DNA of 38,229 nt from JAFGDH01 sp964447525. Lineage in GTDB: Archaea > Aenigmatarchaeota > Aenigmatarchaeia > QMZP01 > QMZT01. The position numbers and the translations under genes are program-made. The notes below the pieces were generated by a model. It saw nothing but the letters and a program-made list of their open reading frames with translations, made no database searches and had not been told where the DNA came from. The stretch covers positions 1-38,229 of the forward strand of contig CAYUSU010000007.1 in assembly GCA_964447525.1 (NCBI GenBank). Direction: 5' to 3'. Positions 1 to 7,561 of this stretch are shown piece by piece (position 1 is the first letter of the stretch; each line of letters begins with the position of its first letter).

Positions 1-1249
1 CTGATATATCCACAATTCCATTTTTCACATTTAGATATGAATCATGAACATCAAGCAGTTCTGCTCCGTACTTTTCCATTATCCTGATCGTTTCCGACGG
101 ATCATCCGTCGCCAAAGCGGTTGCGGCGTCTTCAACTATATCGTTATCCATGCATTGCGGACATTCGATCTTTTCGATCTCTTCTTTAGACATCAGCATA
201 TACATGGAAATGGTGTTGAGTATGCTCTTTGACGGTGCATAAAGGACGGATTCCCTTCCGCAATATCCTATTATGGTTGGTCCGTAATCCCACCATGCCA
301 AAAATTTCGCGTTTTCTTCCGTATTTTCATCCATCCATTCGCATGAATTCATAATGGACGGAATGAAGTTGCCGGCGTATTTAGTCTCGTTAACGGTGAA
401 AATAACCGTTCCTTCGAGCAACCTTTCCCTTTCTTTGTCTTCCTTCTCGGCCGTTACGGTTATCTCCTTTCCGTTGCTTTCCATGATCACTTCTCCGTTG
501 GCGAAGTTAGAAAGCACCTTGCCTTTTATCTCGTAAGTATTGATGTCAGGTATGATCCCCGCGAATGATAACCACATTATGTCCGGATCAACTGCGTCCA
601 GGAAGTCCAGCGTGTTCCCGGAAGGATCCCCGTGATGCCCGAGCTTGAGAACGTCCGCCTTCAGGTCCGCTCCTGAGTCGATCAGTCCCTGCGAACATTC
701 GGCGGCGCAATCGCCTGTGAACAGGAATGACGTCTCACCGTACGTTACTTTGATCACGATTGAATTATCATTAGAATTCGTCTGCTTGAGCACTTCCGGA
801 TCGTTCGTCTCCGGCCATAACACCTCGAAGGTCACTCCGTCCAGCTCTATAGTATCCCCTGCTTTGAGGGTGATCCCATGGTTTACCATCATATATTGTG
901 CCATCGGAAGATCGATTGGCACGTCTCCCGGATCCTTGTTATGGTATATCTTCTTTATCTGGATGCTGCTAACCGGAAACAGATGGACGAAACCCTTGTA
1001 ATGATCCTCGTGGGGGTGCGTAAGGACGGCGAACTCCACGCTTTGAACGTCTTTCGAATGTAAATACTGTATTATGCTGTCGTCCTCCCCGGAGTCGATC
1101 ATTACGAACTTCCCGTTCGGCGTCTCGATGAGAATGGCTTCCCTGAGATCAGGAAAGTATACCTTGAGCGTCTTTTGGTCACCCTGAGTTACGCAACCGC
1201 TCGAAAGAACTACCAATGACAATAGTAAAAACAACAGAATCTTTTTCAT
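1..1249 (-). CDS. Secreted metallo-beta-lactamase lipoprotein fused to an STT3-type WWDYG segment (3' end missing)
   Basis: The frame is open from the ATG at 1249 to the window edge, 416 codons without a stop, so the C-terminus is missing. Residues 1-19 are a lipoprotein signal ending LSSGC. Residues 28-265 match the ComEC/Rec2-type metallo-beta-lactamase domain: THPHEDH (metal ligands H78, H80, D82, H83), TGDC near 180 and LKLGHHG (H205). The domain lacks the competence membrane segments and the usual DVGQGD entry motif is degenerate (PDLREA). From about residue 300 the sequence changes: EW-DENT, then AWWDYGPTIIGY at 318-329, a GRE-YAPS segment, ED-A-AL and a KYGAE stretch. This is the arrangement of the extracytoplasmic domain of archaeal oligosaccharyltransferases (STT3/AglB), without the membrane part. 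It probably acts outside the membrane as a hydrolase; the substrate is unknown. The combination was read straight through in one frame. Confidence 0.85.
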   Translation of the reverse strand, partial: MKKILLFLLLSLVVLSSGCVTQGDQKTLKVYFPDLREAILIETPNGKFVMIDSGEDDSIIQYLHSKDVQSVEFAVLTHPHEDHYKGFVHLFPVSSIQIKKIYHNKDPGDVPIDLPMAQYMMVNHGITLKAGDTIELDGVTFEVLWPETNDPEVLKQTNSNDNSIVIKVTYGETSFLFTGDCAAECSQGLIDSGADLKADVLKLGHHGDPSGNTLDFLDAVDPDIMWLSFAGIIPDINTYEIKGKVLSNFANGEVIMESNGKEITVTAEKEDKERERLLEGTVIFTVNETKYAGNFIPSIMNSCEWMDENTEENAKFLAWWDYGPTIIGYCGRESVLYAPSKSILNTISMYMLMSKEEIEKIECPQCMDNDIVEDAATALATDDPSETIRIMEKYGAELLDVHDSYLNVKNGIVDIS

Positions 1250-1422
1250 GTATAGATATTGAGACTTGCTTCAATTTAAAATTTCCGCAGTTTGGAATCA
1301 GGAGCGGCAAAGAACGGAATCACAAAAAATATGCTATGCTTATATTGAATTTATCTAATATTATGATTAAATTTATTTCTTTAAAGTAACAACTATATAA
1401 ATTTATTTCTTCAACATTAGTA

Positions 1423-1647
1423 ATGCAAAAAAAATATAAATTTACTGTGCCTATTCCCGATGGCTATTCAAGATATTTTTATATTTGCAACCATCCTGTT
1501 GGTAAAGGGATTGTATGCTGCTGGAAAGAGCTCGACACGGGAAAATATTTCCTCGAAGATTCCAAGGGAAAAAAGGTGTATATTCCGCATAGTTATATTG
1601 ACGACGGGAAATTGCCCGGCAAATTGAGAAAAAAGCTCGATTTGTGA
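1423..1647 (+). CDS. Small hypothetical protein, 74 aa
   Basis: I do not recognise a family. The product is basic (ends KLPGKLRKKLDL), has two adjacent Cys (VCCW) and a beta-rich pattern. A TATA-like element (ACTATATAAATTT) lies about 25 nt before the ATG, so the start is probably leaderless. A long minus-strand open frame lies opposite but has no start codon in its first half. Expressed small protein is the better reading. Confidence 0.55.
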   Translation: MQKKYKFTVPIPDGYSRYFYICNHPVGKGIVCCWKELDTGKYFLEDSKGKKVYIPHSYIDDGKLPGKLRKKLDL

Positions 1648-1886
1648 CGTATTTCTTTGAACCCATGGCACATCAATAGAATATATGTTTTCCCCCCGAG
1701 CGCGTACGGAGGGCTTTACCTCGTTGAATGAGATGGGATCGTGTATCCTGAACTCAAAATTGAAAAAAGTGGGCGCTTCAATGAGAACACCTAACCAAGT
1801 GGATGATTTTTTTCATGAAGATTTGAAATAAACCTTTGCATTCTTGCCGGAATAAATTCCCGGGAAGACTTTCCATACCCCTTTCC

Positions 1887-2060
1887 TCATATCTGTATCC
1901 GTATGAATATCCTGTAGAACAACCACAACATGAATGCGATGATCAGGATCGCCACTATGACCCATCCCAGAACCACCAAATGAGGCATCATGTAGAACCA
2001 CACGAACACTAATAATATGAAAATGAAAGCCAGCGTCCATATCCAGTTTTGCCAGTTCAA
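1887..2060 (-). CDS. Small two-helix membrane protein, TTG start, 57 aa
   Basis: The TTG at 2060 overlaps the TGA stop of the upstream gene (sequence ATTGA), the layout of translationally coupled pairs, and a G-rich stretch (AAAGGGGGG) precedes it. The product is almost wholly hydrophobic: one helix of about residues 8-24, a short MMPH turn and a second helix of about 28-50, ending in a basic RIFIRIQI tail. No family is recognised. The partner is also a small membrane protein, so the two may act together. Confidence 0.6.
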   Translation of the reverse strand: MNWQNWIWTLAFIFILLVFVWFYMMPHLVVLGWVIVAILIIAFMLWLFYRIFIRIQI

Positions 2061-2302
2061 TCCAATAACCCCCCTTTGGCGATGTCTGCCACGACCATCA
2101 GAACAGCCACGAATATGATCACGTTCCCTACCACGTCGTAAGGCGCAGGGAAGGTCTCGGTGAGAACGGTCATCTTGATGAGACCACCGATCACTCCCGT
2201 CACCACACCGGCGGAGGCGACCTTGTACGGGCCTTTGAGCAGTTTAGCTGCATTGCCCAGAACTGTTGAGAGTTGCTGGAGAACGGTCTTTTTCGCTGCC
2301 AT
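2057..2302 (-). CDS. Small membrane protein, 81 aa
   Basis: The N-terminal 30 residues are basic and amphipathic (MAAKKTVLQQL...), followed by a Gly/Val-rich helix near 31-46 and a stronger membrane helix near 58-75. A TATA element (GGATATATACG) lies about 25-30 nt before the ATG, indicating a leaderless start. It is the first gene of a two-gene unit with the TTG-start membrane protein. Function unknown. Confidence 0.7.
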   Translation of the reverse strand: MAAKKTVLQQLSTVLGNAAKLLKGPYKVASAGVVTGVIGGLIKMTVLTETFPAPYDVVGNVIIFVAVLMVVADIAKGGLLD

Positions 2303-2377
2303 GTGTAATATTAAGAATAAGATCGTATATATCCTTTTTGAACGGGGAAACCATGCCGCCCGATCCCTTCGAACGGC

Positions 2378-2923
2378 TTACATGATCGAAGTTAGTGTGT
2401 TCAGGTTCCCGGTCCACTTTTCGAATATTTCCATTTCCTGCTTCCTGTCTGCTGCCAGAACGACTATGTCATGTTCGCTGTCCTCTTTTTTTAGATGAGG
2501 CAGTTTCTTCGGTTCGAGAAATTCATATCCCATCAATGGATGGAAAAAGAGGTATAAATTTATGAACATGTGTGATATTATGGGATAGTCGGTTCCGGGC
2601 CTGTGCTTCATTGTCATGAATTTCCTATTGGTCACCATTCCCATGTGCTCCGTGGACAGCTTCCGTTTGTCCGCAATCCTGTTATCATCAAGATAGAACC
2701 TGATGAGGCACCCCCTTTCCGGTTTTTCGAGCGTTTCCATGCCCGGCAGGGCGAGCTCATCAAAACGGTCCGGGTCTATGTGCAGGTCATAATCTATGCA
2801 CTCGCTTTCGTGGAGTGCGTAGCTTACGCAGTTATTCTGTTCATGCACGTATTGATGCCGGTTCCATGGTTTGTCGCGGTTCATGAGAAAAATGAGAAAT
2901 AAAATCTTAAATAAAGCAGTCAT
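2378..2923 (-). CDS. Hypothetical protein, possible papain-like (NlpC/CHAP-type) fold
   Basis: The 181-residue product has an NNCVSYALHE motif near residues 30-39 and EHMGMVTN near 92-99, with RGCLIRFYLDD between. An N-C-x2-YAL Cys, a loading strand and an H-x-GMV His are the usual order in NlpC/P60 and CHAP-type cysteine hydrolases, so such a fold is possible; the assignment is inference. The first 14 residues are hydrophobic and either anchor the protein or are not translated: a second ATG at 2884 (MNRDKPW) also has a TATA-like stretch upstream. It is divergent from the caspase-like gene and shares its AT-rich intergenic region. Confidence 0.6.
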   Translation of the reverse strand: MTALFKILFLIFLMNRDKPWNRHQYVHEQNNCVSYALHESECIDYDLHIDPDRFDELALPGMETLEKPERGCLIRFYLDDNRIADKRKLSTEHMGMVTNRKFMTMKHRPGTDYPIISHMFINLYLFFHPLMGYEFLEPKKLPHLKKEDSEHDIVVLAADRKQEMEIFEKWTGNLNTLTSIM

Positions 2924-2961
2924 ATTAATTAATAAATTATAATAATAATTATTTATTACTA

Positions 2962-2982
2962 AATAGTTGTAATATAACTATT
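2962..2982. promoter_or_regulatory. Inverted repeat in the promoter of the caspase-like gene
   Basis: AATAGTT (2962-2968) and AACTATT (2976-2982) form a perfect 7-bp inverted repeat around a 7-nt TA-rich spacer that holds a TATA-like TAATATAA. The repeat sits 32 nt before the ATG of the caspase-like gene and in the shared divergent region. It may be an operator or simply an AT-rich core promoter. Confidence 0.4.
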
Positions 2983-3013
2983 ATTTCCCTTTTTTGGGTA
3001 TTGGGAGAGAGAC

Positions 3014-5209
3014 ATGTCAATGAAAAAGAAGCTCCGCGGGGCACCAGGCCGGCATAATTACAAGGCTATGTGGGCTTTCCTCGGTTTTCTTGGCCTTTCG
3101 CTGATGGCGGACAATGTCGGCGCCCAGGAAATTAACGATTTCATCAGGCAGGAGGAAAGGCTCCCTACCATGAACATGGGGTATGACATGGAGACGGGAA
3201 CAGGAGTCGAGACACGCATCCCGTTCTATACGAACATGCCGTCCCGGAGCTTTTCCCGTGTAGAGGTCGATTTTGACGGGGACTGTATCCCGGATACGGT
3301 AATGAGCGAGCCCGGCCCGCTGCGGAGAAGGTTCAGCAAACCCGGGAAATACCCCGTCCGCGCCAAGGCGTTCATGAAGAACGGCGAGAAAATGGTCGCG
3401 GGGGTGGATATCGATGTCAGGAACGACCTCACGAAACAAGCCTTCACGTTCCCTGTCCCGGTAAAGCGTCCTCCGAGCCTCGAGAAGAGTTCAATAGCCC
3501 TGCCGGACACCATAGACAACTTCTACGCGATAGTTTTCGGGGGATACGACACCGAATACTTCATGATAGAGGCCGCCCAGATGAAGACTTTCTTTAACAA
3601 TATCGGCGCAGACCCATCCAACATTGTTTATCTCATGCATGACGGAACGAATAATGACTATGGATTCGTGAACAGGGGGGCGGCCACGAAGAAAAACCTG
3701 ATCGCGGCCAGGGACAGCATATATTCCCTCATGCGGGAAAGGGAAAAAATGGGAGAAAAGAACGTTCTCATTGTGTTCTTGGATAGCCACGGAAAAGGAT
3801 ACACAGTAGGGGAGAATGAGTGCAACTACCAGACATCCGTTCCTCCGATAGGAACTTACGAAGGAGACCCGAGAAACGAATACTTGGACCTCGATATCAA
3901 GGGAGGGAAGGTGAAATTGGCGATACTAACGGATGATGTAAGTAACCAAAAAAGGGAGATGATGGGAAGAGGGGGAATGGGATACCATGAAATCGGAATG
4001 AACGAGAGGAGACTCATTATCAGGTCAGAGGAAGAAGACAATCAGGATTATCAGTACATTTACGTGATGGAATACGTTCCGACTATGGACAACATGAGGA
4101 TGAAGAAGCTCTACAGGGCCTTCAGCTGGGACACAAACCGGAACCTCCGGGTTGATTCCGGGGAAGAGGTAATCTATGACGGGCACGACATCGACATGAG
4201 CTACCTTATTGAGGAGCCCGTTGATGAGATGAGAGGGATATGGTACGACATCAATCGGAACGGGGTATGGGACATACCCTTCGCGTGGCCGGTTGACGAT
4301 ACCCTCCGCCTGTGCATTTACATGGACGGCGGGACGAACCCCTATCCGCTGATACGTAGCGCAGTTGACATGGATAACGACGGGGTCGTAGAACTTGAAA
4401 CGGGATATGACTACATAAGCTTCCAGGGAGCAGTCAGGGGCTATAACGAGGACGTGACGGACCTTGAGCTCACGGAGATATTAGACAGTGACACTAGTGA
4501 ATGCCCTGGCTGGCTTGTACCTTTCAACCGGCAGTGTAAAGGGGACGAGAACAGCGACAACCTCTACGGCAACAGGATAATAAACGTGGCCATGTGCGGA
4601 AAGTACGAGGTAGCGAACAGCAGAAACCTGCTCATGAGAGGGCTCCTTGAGGGAACTTCACCAGTGAATTCAGGGACAGGGGATACTTATGCGGCTGACC
4701 TGGATGACGGTAAGGCAGACGGTTTCGTGAGTTTACTGGACCTGATAAATCACGTAAGGAAAGGCTATCGTAGTTCATATGAGGAAGGATGGATTAGCAG
4801 GATGCGTCTGAACGGCAACAATGACAATAAATCAGAAAGGGCCGTAAACGACCGTTGGTCAGCCGAAGGGGAGGGTGAGAACCCTTCAAATATCATAATA
4901 CCCTACAGGGGGAGCTTCACGTCCGTCAGGACAGGAGGGGGAAATAAAGGGAAGAATGTGTATCCGGCCCATCCCAATCCCTTCAATGACAGGACGACGT
5001 TGAGGCTTGACAAGAAGGGGGACGGCTTCAGAATATACGACATCATGGGCCGCCTGGTCAGGGAAATGCATCCCGGCCAGATGCCGCCGGGAATATACGA
5101 GGTTCCCTGGGACGGAACGGACAAAAACGGAACGGACCTGCCGTCCGGTATGTATTTATACAAGCCAGACAATTCTTCGAAAACTTACAAAATAATCAAA
5201 ATGCGATAA
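3014..5209 (+). CDS. Secreted caspase-like (clan CD) protein with type IX-style C-terminal sorting domain, 731 aa
   Basis: Residues 1-38 are a basic start plus hydrophobic segment ending VGAQ, a signal peptide. Residues 75-140 look like a PKD/Ig-type module (DFDGDCIPDTV). The peptidase core begins near 167 (DNFYAIVFGGYD). The catalytic His is predicted at 259 in FLDSHGKGY and the Cys at 528 in NVAMCGKYEV; after it comes DLDDGKADGFVSLLDL, as in caspase-like peptidases of bacteria. The His-Cys gap of about 270 residues is far longer than usual and holds Asp-rich, calcium-loop-like stretches (DTNRNLRVDSGEE, DMDNDGVVE). Residues 650-731 match the FlgD/Por-secretion C-terminal domain: HPNPFN, IYDIMGRLV, WDGTDKNG, SGMYLYK. 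A GGGAGAGAG site precedes the ATG. Bacterial origin is likely; proteolytic activity is inferred. Confidence 0.8.
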   Translation: MSMKKKLRGAPGRHNYKAMWAFLGFLGLSLMADNVGAQEINDFIRQEERLPTMNMGYDMETGTGVETRIPFYTNMPSRSFSRVEVDFDGDCIPDTVMSEPGPLRRRFSKPGKYPVRAKAFMKNGEKMVAGVDIDVRNDLTKQAFTFPVPVKRPPSLEKSSIALPDTIDNFYAIVFGGYDTEYFMIEAAQMKTFFNNIGADPSNIVYLMHDGTNNDYGFVNRGAATKKNLIAARDSIYSLMREREKMGEKNVLIVFLDSHGKGYTVGENECNYQTSVPPIGTYEGDPRNEYLDLDIKGGKVKLAILTDDVSNQKREMMGRGGMGYHEIGMNERRLIIRSEEEDNQDYQYIYVMEYVPTMDNMRMKKLYRAFSWDTNRNLRVDSGEEVIYDGHDIDMSYLIEEPVDEMRGIWYDINRNGVWDIPFAWPVDDTLRLCIYMDGGTNPYPLIRSAVDMDNDGVVELETGYDYISFQGAVRGYNEDVTDLELTEILDSDTSECPGWLVPFNRQCKGDENSDNLYGNRIINVAMCGKYEVANSRNLLMRGLLEGTSPVNSGTGDTYAADLDDGKADGFVSLLDLINHVRKGYRSSYEEGWISRMRLNGNNDNKSERAVNDRWSAEGEGENPSNIIIPYRGSFTSVRTGGGNKGKNVYPAHPNPFNDRTTLRLDKKGDGFRIYDIMGRLVREMHPGQMPPGIYEVPWDGTDKNGTDLPSGMYLYKPDNSSKTYKIIKMR

Positions 5210-5242
5210 TGCGGTTTCTGAAAGACGCCCGGAGGAGGAATT

Positions 5243-5539
5243 TCATTCCGGCCGCGTGTCGATTGAAAGATCCACTTCCTTCCAGAATCCCTTCGGGACA
5301 TGCTTGGGTTTGCCTGGATGATTTTGTTCCAGTTCCCGGATTACCTGCTTGCATTTTTTATTCATTTGAATGGAATCGCTTTCCACCGGGATCGATTTCA
5401 GTTTACTTGCACCATCCGGGTAAAGACCATAGAGACTGATATCGAATTTGTATTTGCCATCCAAGTAATAGAAAATCGCCCTTAATTTTTTATTCTTGTA
5501 TAAAGACTTTGGCAATTCTTGTTTTAATTTGTCATCCAT
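5243..5539 (-). CDS. Small hypothetical protein, 98 aa
   Basis: A charged, Lys-rich soluble protein (MDDKLKQELPKSLYKNKK...) with a beta-hairpin-like centre (YYLDGKYKFDISLYG). The ATG at 5539 is preferred over a TTG two codons upstream; an AAAATAAAAAG stretch lies at TATA distance. It is convergent with the caspase-like gene, leaving 33 nt between the two stops. No family recognised. Confidence 0.55.
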   Translation of the reverse strand: MDDKLKQELPKSLYKNKKLRAIFYYLDGKYKFDISLYGLYPDGASKLKSIPVESDSIQMNKKCKQVIRELEQNHPGKPKHVPKGFWKEVDLSIDTRPE

Positions 5540-5569
5540 GATCAAACAAAGAACTAAAACTTTTTATTT

Positions 5570-6145
5570 TCATTCTATCGTTATCGTAAACAAATTACTC
5601 GGTCCCCAGTTCGACGTTGCCTGGTTGCAATTCTCGTAAGTGATGTCCTTGCATGCCAATGCGGTGTATATGTACGTCCCCTTCGGCGCGTCCTCCGGTA
5701 TTGTGAAGATTGCTTCCTTGATCCCGACGAAACCATATTCCACGTTCATCTGGCTTTTGTTTTCCGACAGCCATGATGCCATGTCGCTCTGAAGGTCGGG
5801 GCATGCCTGGAACCACTGACACTGGTAAGCGGCCTTGACGTTGAAGTCCACTTCCGACGGGAAGAACCGAACAACGAACTTATGCGGATTCTTATCCTTT
5901 TCTGCGTTGTTGAATATGATCGGCACTCCAAACGTGTTGTTGGGCGGGATCTCTATGGAATTAAAATAAAGCTTGAAAACGAAACCCAGGCTCTCCCCCC
6001 CGGTCAGATCTCCTATGGACGTGTTTTTCGTGATATTCATGTAGACGTACGTCGTCTCCTCGGTTCCGTTCATCGCTTCCCTGGTAGAGCATCCGCTGAC
6101 AATCACAATTACTAACAGAATTCCCAGGACAAGACCCCACTCCAT
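5570..6145 (-). CDS. Lipoprotein with predicted beta-sandwich domain, 191 aa
   Basis: The signal segment (about residues 3-17) ends in VSGC, a lipobox, so the protein is probably lipid-anchored outside the membrane. The mature part has an Ig/cupredoxin-like pattern of alternating strands (FGVPIIFNN, HKFVVRFFPS, AIFTIPEDAPKGTYIYTALAC) and four Cys after the lipobox that could pair. Several Asn-X-Thr/Ser sites are present (NITKNTS), possible N-glycosylation sites. Bacterioplankton-style copper ligands are not evident. Function unknown. Confidence 0.75.
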   Translation of the reverse strand: MEWGLVLGILLVIVIVSGCSTREAMNGTEETTYVYMNITKNTSIGDLTGGESLGFVFKLYFNSIEIPPNNTFGVPIIFNNAEKDKNPHKFVVRFFPSEVDFNVKAAYQCQWFQACPDLQSDMASWLSENKSQMNVEYGFVGIKEAIFTIPEDAPKGTYIYTALACKDITYENCNQATSNWGPSNLFTITIE

Positions 6146-6261
6146 TATAATATTATGTTGCTCCCGTTAATTATTGTTGCGGGGACGGAAATGACCAGAA
6201 AGACGAGATAGTGATGGAAGGCGATGCCTGGACGTATACGATGGGAACTAAGTAGAATTTT

Positions 6262-6525
6262 TTACAAAGAACCAACTCTGGTGCTTTTCCCCGTGAGTTC
6301 TTTGTAAATATTGTGAACGGTTTCGAAAGCGTCCCCGATGATCGCAGCACCAATTTGATTATAGAATATCATGTTTTCTTTGAGCGTTACCAACTGTTCG
6401 CCTTCTCCGAAATCAATATAACCTTGCCAAATGTTTCCCATGTTTAACCATTCAGTGCTGAATTTTATATACTTTTCGTTAGCCGTGAATCTCTTTAAAT
6501 CACTTTCTTTCCTACTATAATCCAT
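6262..6525 (-). CDS. Small hypothetical protein, 87 aa
   Basis: A soluble protein with a strand-rich centre (WQGYIDFGEGEQLVTLKENMIFYN) and a helical C-terminus (IGDAFETVHNIYKELTG). No family recognised. The ATG at 6525 (MDYSRKE) is preferred; an in-frame upstream extension would run into the divergent nuclease gene. Only 16 nt separate the two proposed starts. Confidence 0.5.
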   Translation of the reverse strand: MDYSRKESDLKRFTANEKYIKFSTEWLNMGNIWQGYIDFGEGEQLVTLKENMIFYNQIGAAIIGDAFETVHNIYKELTGKSTRVGSL

Positions 6526-6541
6526 GATAGGGTTTGGGGAC

Positions 6542-7192
6542 ATGATCACCCGTCATCTCGAACGAGAAAAACGGACGAAGGAGATAGGAAGGTATTATCC
6601 CTCCGAGATCGGCGGATGCCTGCGGAAGGTCTGGTTTTCTTACAAATCGCCGAAAGAGACTGATCCTGAAGTAGTCAAGATATTCCATCTGGGGAACATG
6701 ATACACGATTTCGTGGCCGAGGTCATGAAAAGCGAGAAGGTCCCTGAAGTCAGCCTGGTCGGGGAAGAAGTGCCGTTCAAGATAGAGGACGACGATTTCA
6801 CTATTTCCGGAAGGGTGGACGACATCGTCATGCTGGACGGTGAGAACGAGAAGATTCTCGTAGAGGTAAAATCCACCAAGATGGTTAACATCCTGGACGG
6901 ACCCAAGGACGAACATGTAATGCAACTCCAGTTGTACATGTACGCAATGAAAATATTTAGCGGTATTGTCCTGTACATCGAGAAAAACACGCTCAAAACG
7001 AGGGAATTCGATGTCAAATACGATCAGAACGCGGTCAACGAGATAATGAAACGTTTCCGAGCCCTTCATCATAGCCTCAAGCACGAGGTCATTCCCATCG
7101 CCGAGGCCAGGGAAGATTCGAGCAAGCGGTGGATGTGCAATTACTGTGATTACGCGGAAGAATGCCAGAGGGCGGAGATCGAGGGAAATTAA
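6542..7192 (+). CDS. Cas4/RecB-like PD-(D/E)XK nuclease, 216 aa
   Basis: The nuclease core is clear: an early Cys in SEIGGCLRKVWF (C26), D93 in GRVDDIV, and E108-V-K110 in LVEVKSTK, followed by the Q-rich motif HVMQLQLYMYAM. The C-terminus has C199-x2-C202-x5-C208 (CNYCDYAEEC). Together with C26 this is the four-Cys iron-sulphur site of Cas4 and related Dna2/AddB-like nucleases, which cut single-stranded DNA ends. The start at 6542 is chosen because TATAA at 6516-6520 lies about 24 nt upstream; an in-frame ATG at 6524 would put that box too close. No other cas gene or array is in the window, so this is a solo Cas4-like nuclease for repair or replication. Confidence 0.8.
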   Translation: MITRHLEREKRTKEIGRYYPSEIGGCLRKVWFSYKSPKETDPEVVKIFHLGNMIHDFVAEVMKSEKVPEVSLVGEEVPFKIEDDDFTISGRVDDIVMLDGENEKILVEVKSTKMVNILDGPKDEHVMQLQLYMYAMKIFSGIVLYIEKNTLKTREFDVKYDQNAVNEIMKRFRALHHSLKHEVIPIAEAREDSSKRWMCNYCDYAEECQRAEIEGN

Positions 7193-7223
7193 CGTATTTA
7201 AATACTTAAATTAATTATCACTT

Positions 7224-7505
7224 ATGAGTGGTAAATATAAATATTGTCAATATTATTTAAGATTAAAGGTGGATCTGGCAACGGACCCTGGAATATTGAT
7301 GGAAAAAGTATTTTTGAGCCAAAACCATCCACATTTATTTCAAGACGGACTCAAAAGAGGATGGGGTTATAGTATAATCGATATACCACCCAGAGATTCA
7401 ATGTTCGTTTATGACAAAGAACAAGCTTTAAAAATTTCAGATGAATTAAACAAACAGGTTGGAGTCTTGGATGTGGAATGTATTGAAGAATGTGGTAAAA
7501 TTTAA
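7224..7505 (+). CDS. Small hypothetical protein, 93 aa
   Basis: No family recognised. The N-terminus (KYKYCQYYLRLKVDL) and the C-terminus (VGVLDVECIEECGKI) look like strands of a small alpha/beta protein; two Cys lie close together at the end. TATA-like ATTTAAATAC lies about 25 nt before the ATG. Its codons are more A/T-rich than those of the preceding nuclease gene. Confidence 0.55.
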   Translation: MSGKYKYCQYYLRLKVDLATDPGILMEKVFLSQNHPHLFQDGLKRGWGYSIIDIPPRDSMFVYDKEQALKISDELNKQVGVLDVECIEECGKI

Positions 7506-7561
7506 TTCACTTGAATTGAACTAATTTTATCATTTATAAATAGTGAAATAGTATATATTAT

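Noticed and set aside
3017..3790. Minus-strand frames opposite the caspase-like gene
   Set aside because: No start context; the plus strand carries a signal peptide and recognisable domains.
6151..6252. Plus-strand open frame ending in WTYTMGTK before a TAG, looking like a gene 3' end
   Set aside because: Only about 33 codons, no start codon or upstream continuation, and a stop directly before it. It may be a remnant but nothing supports a gene.
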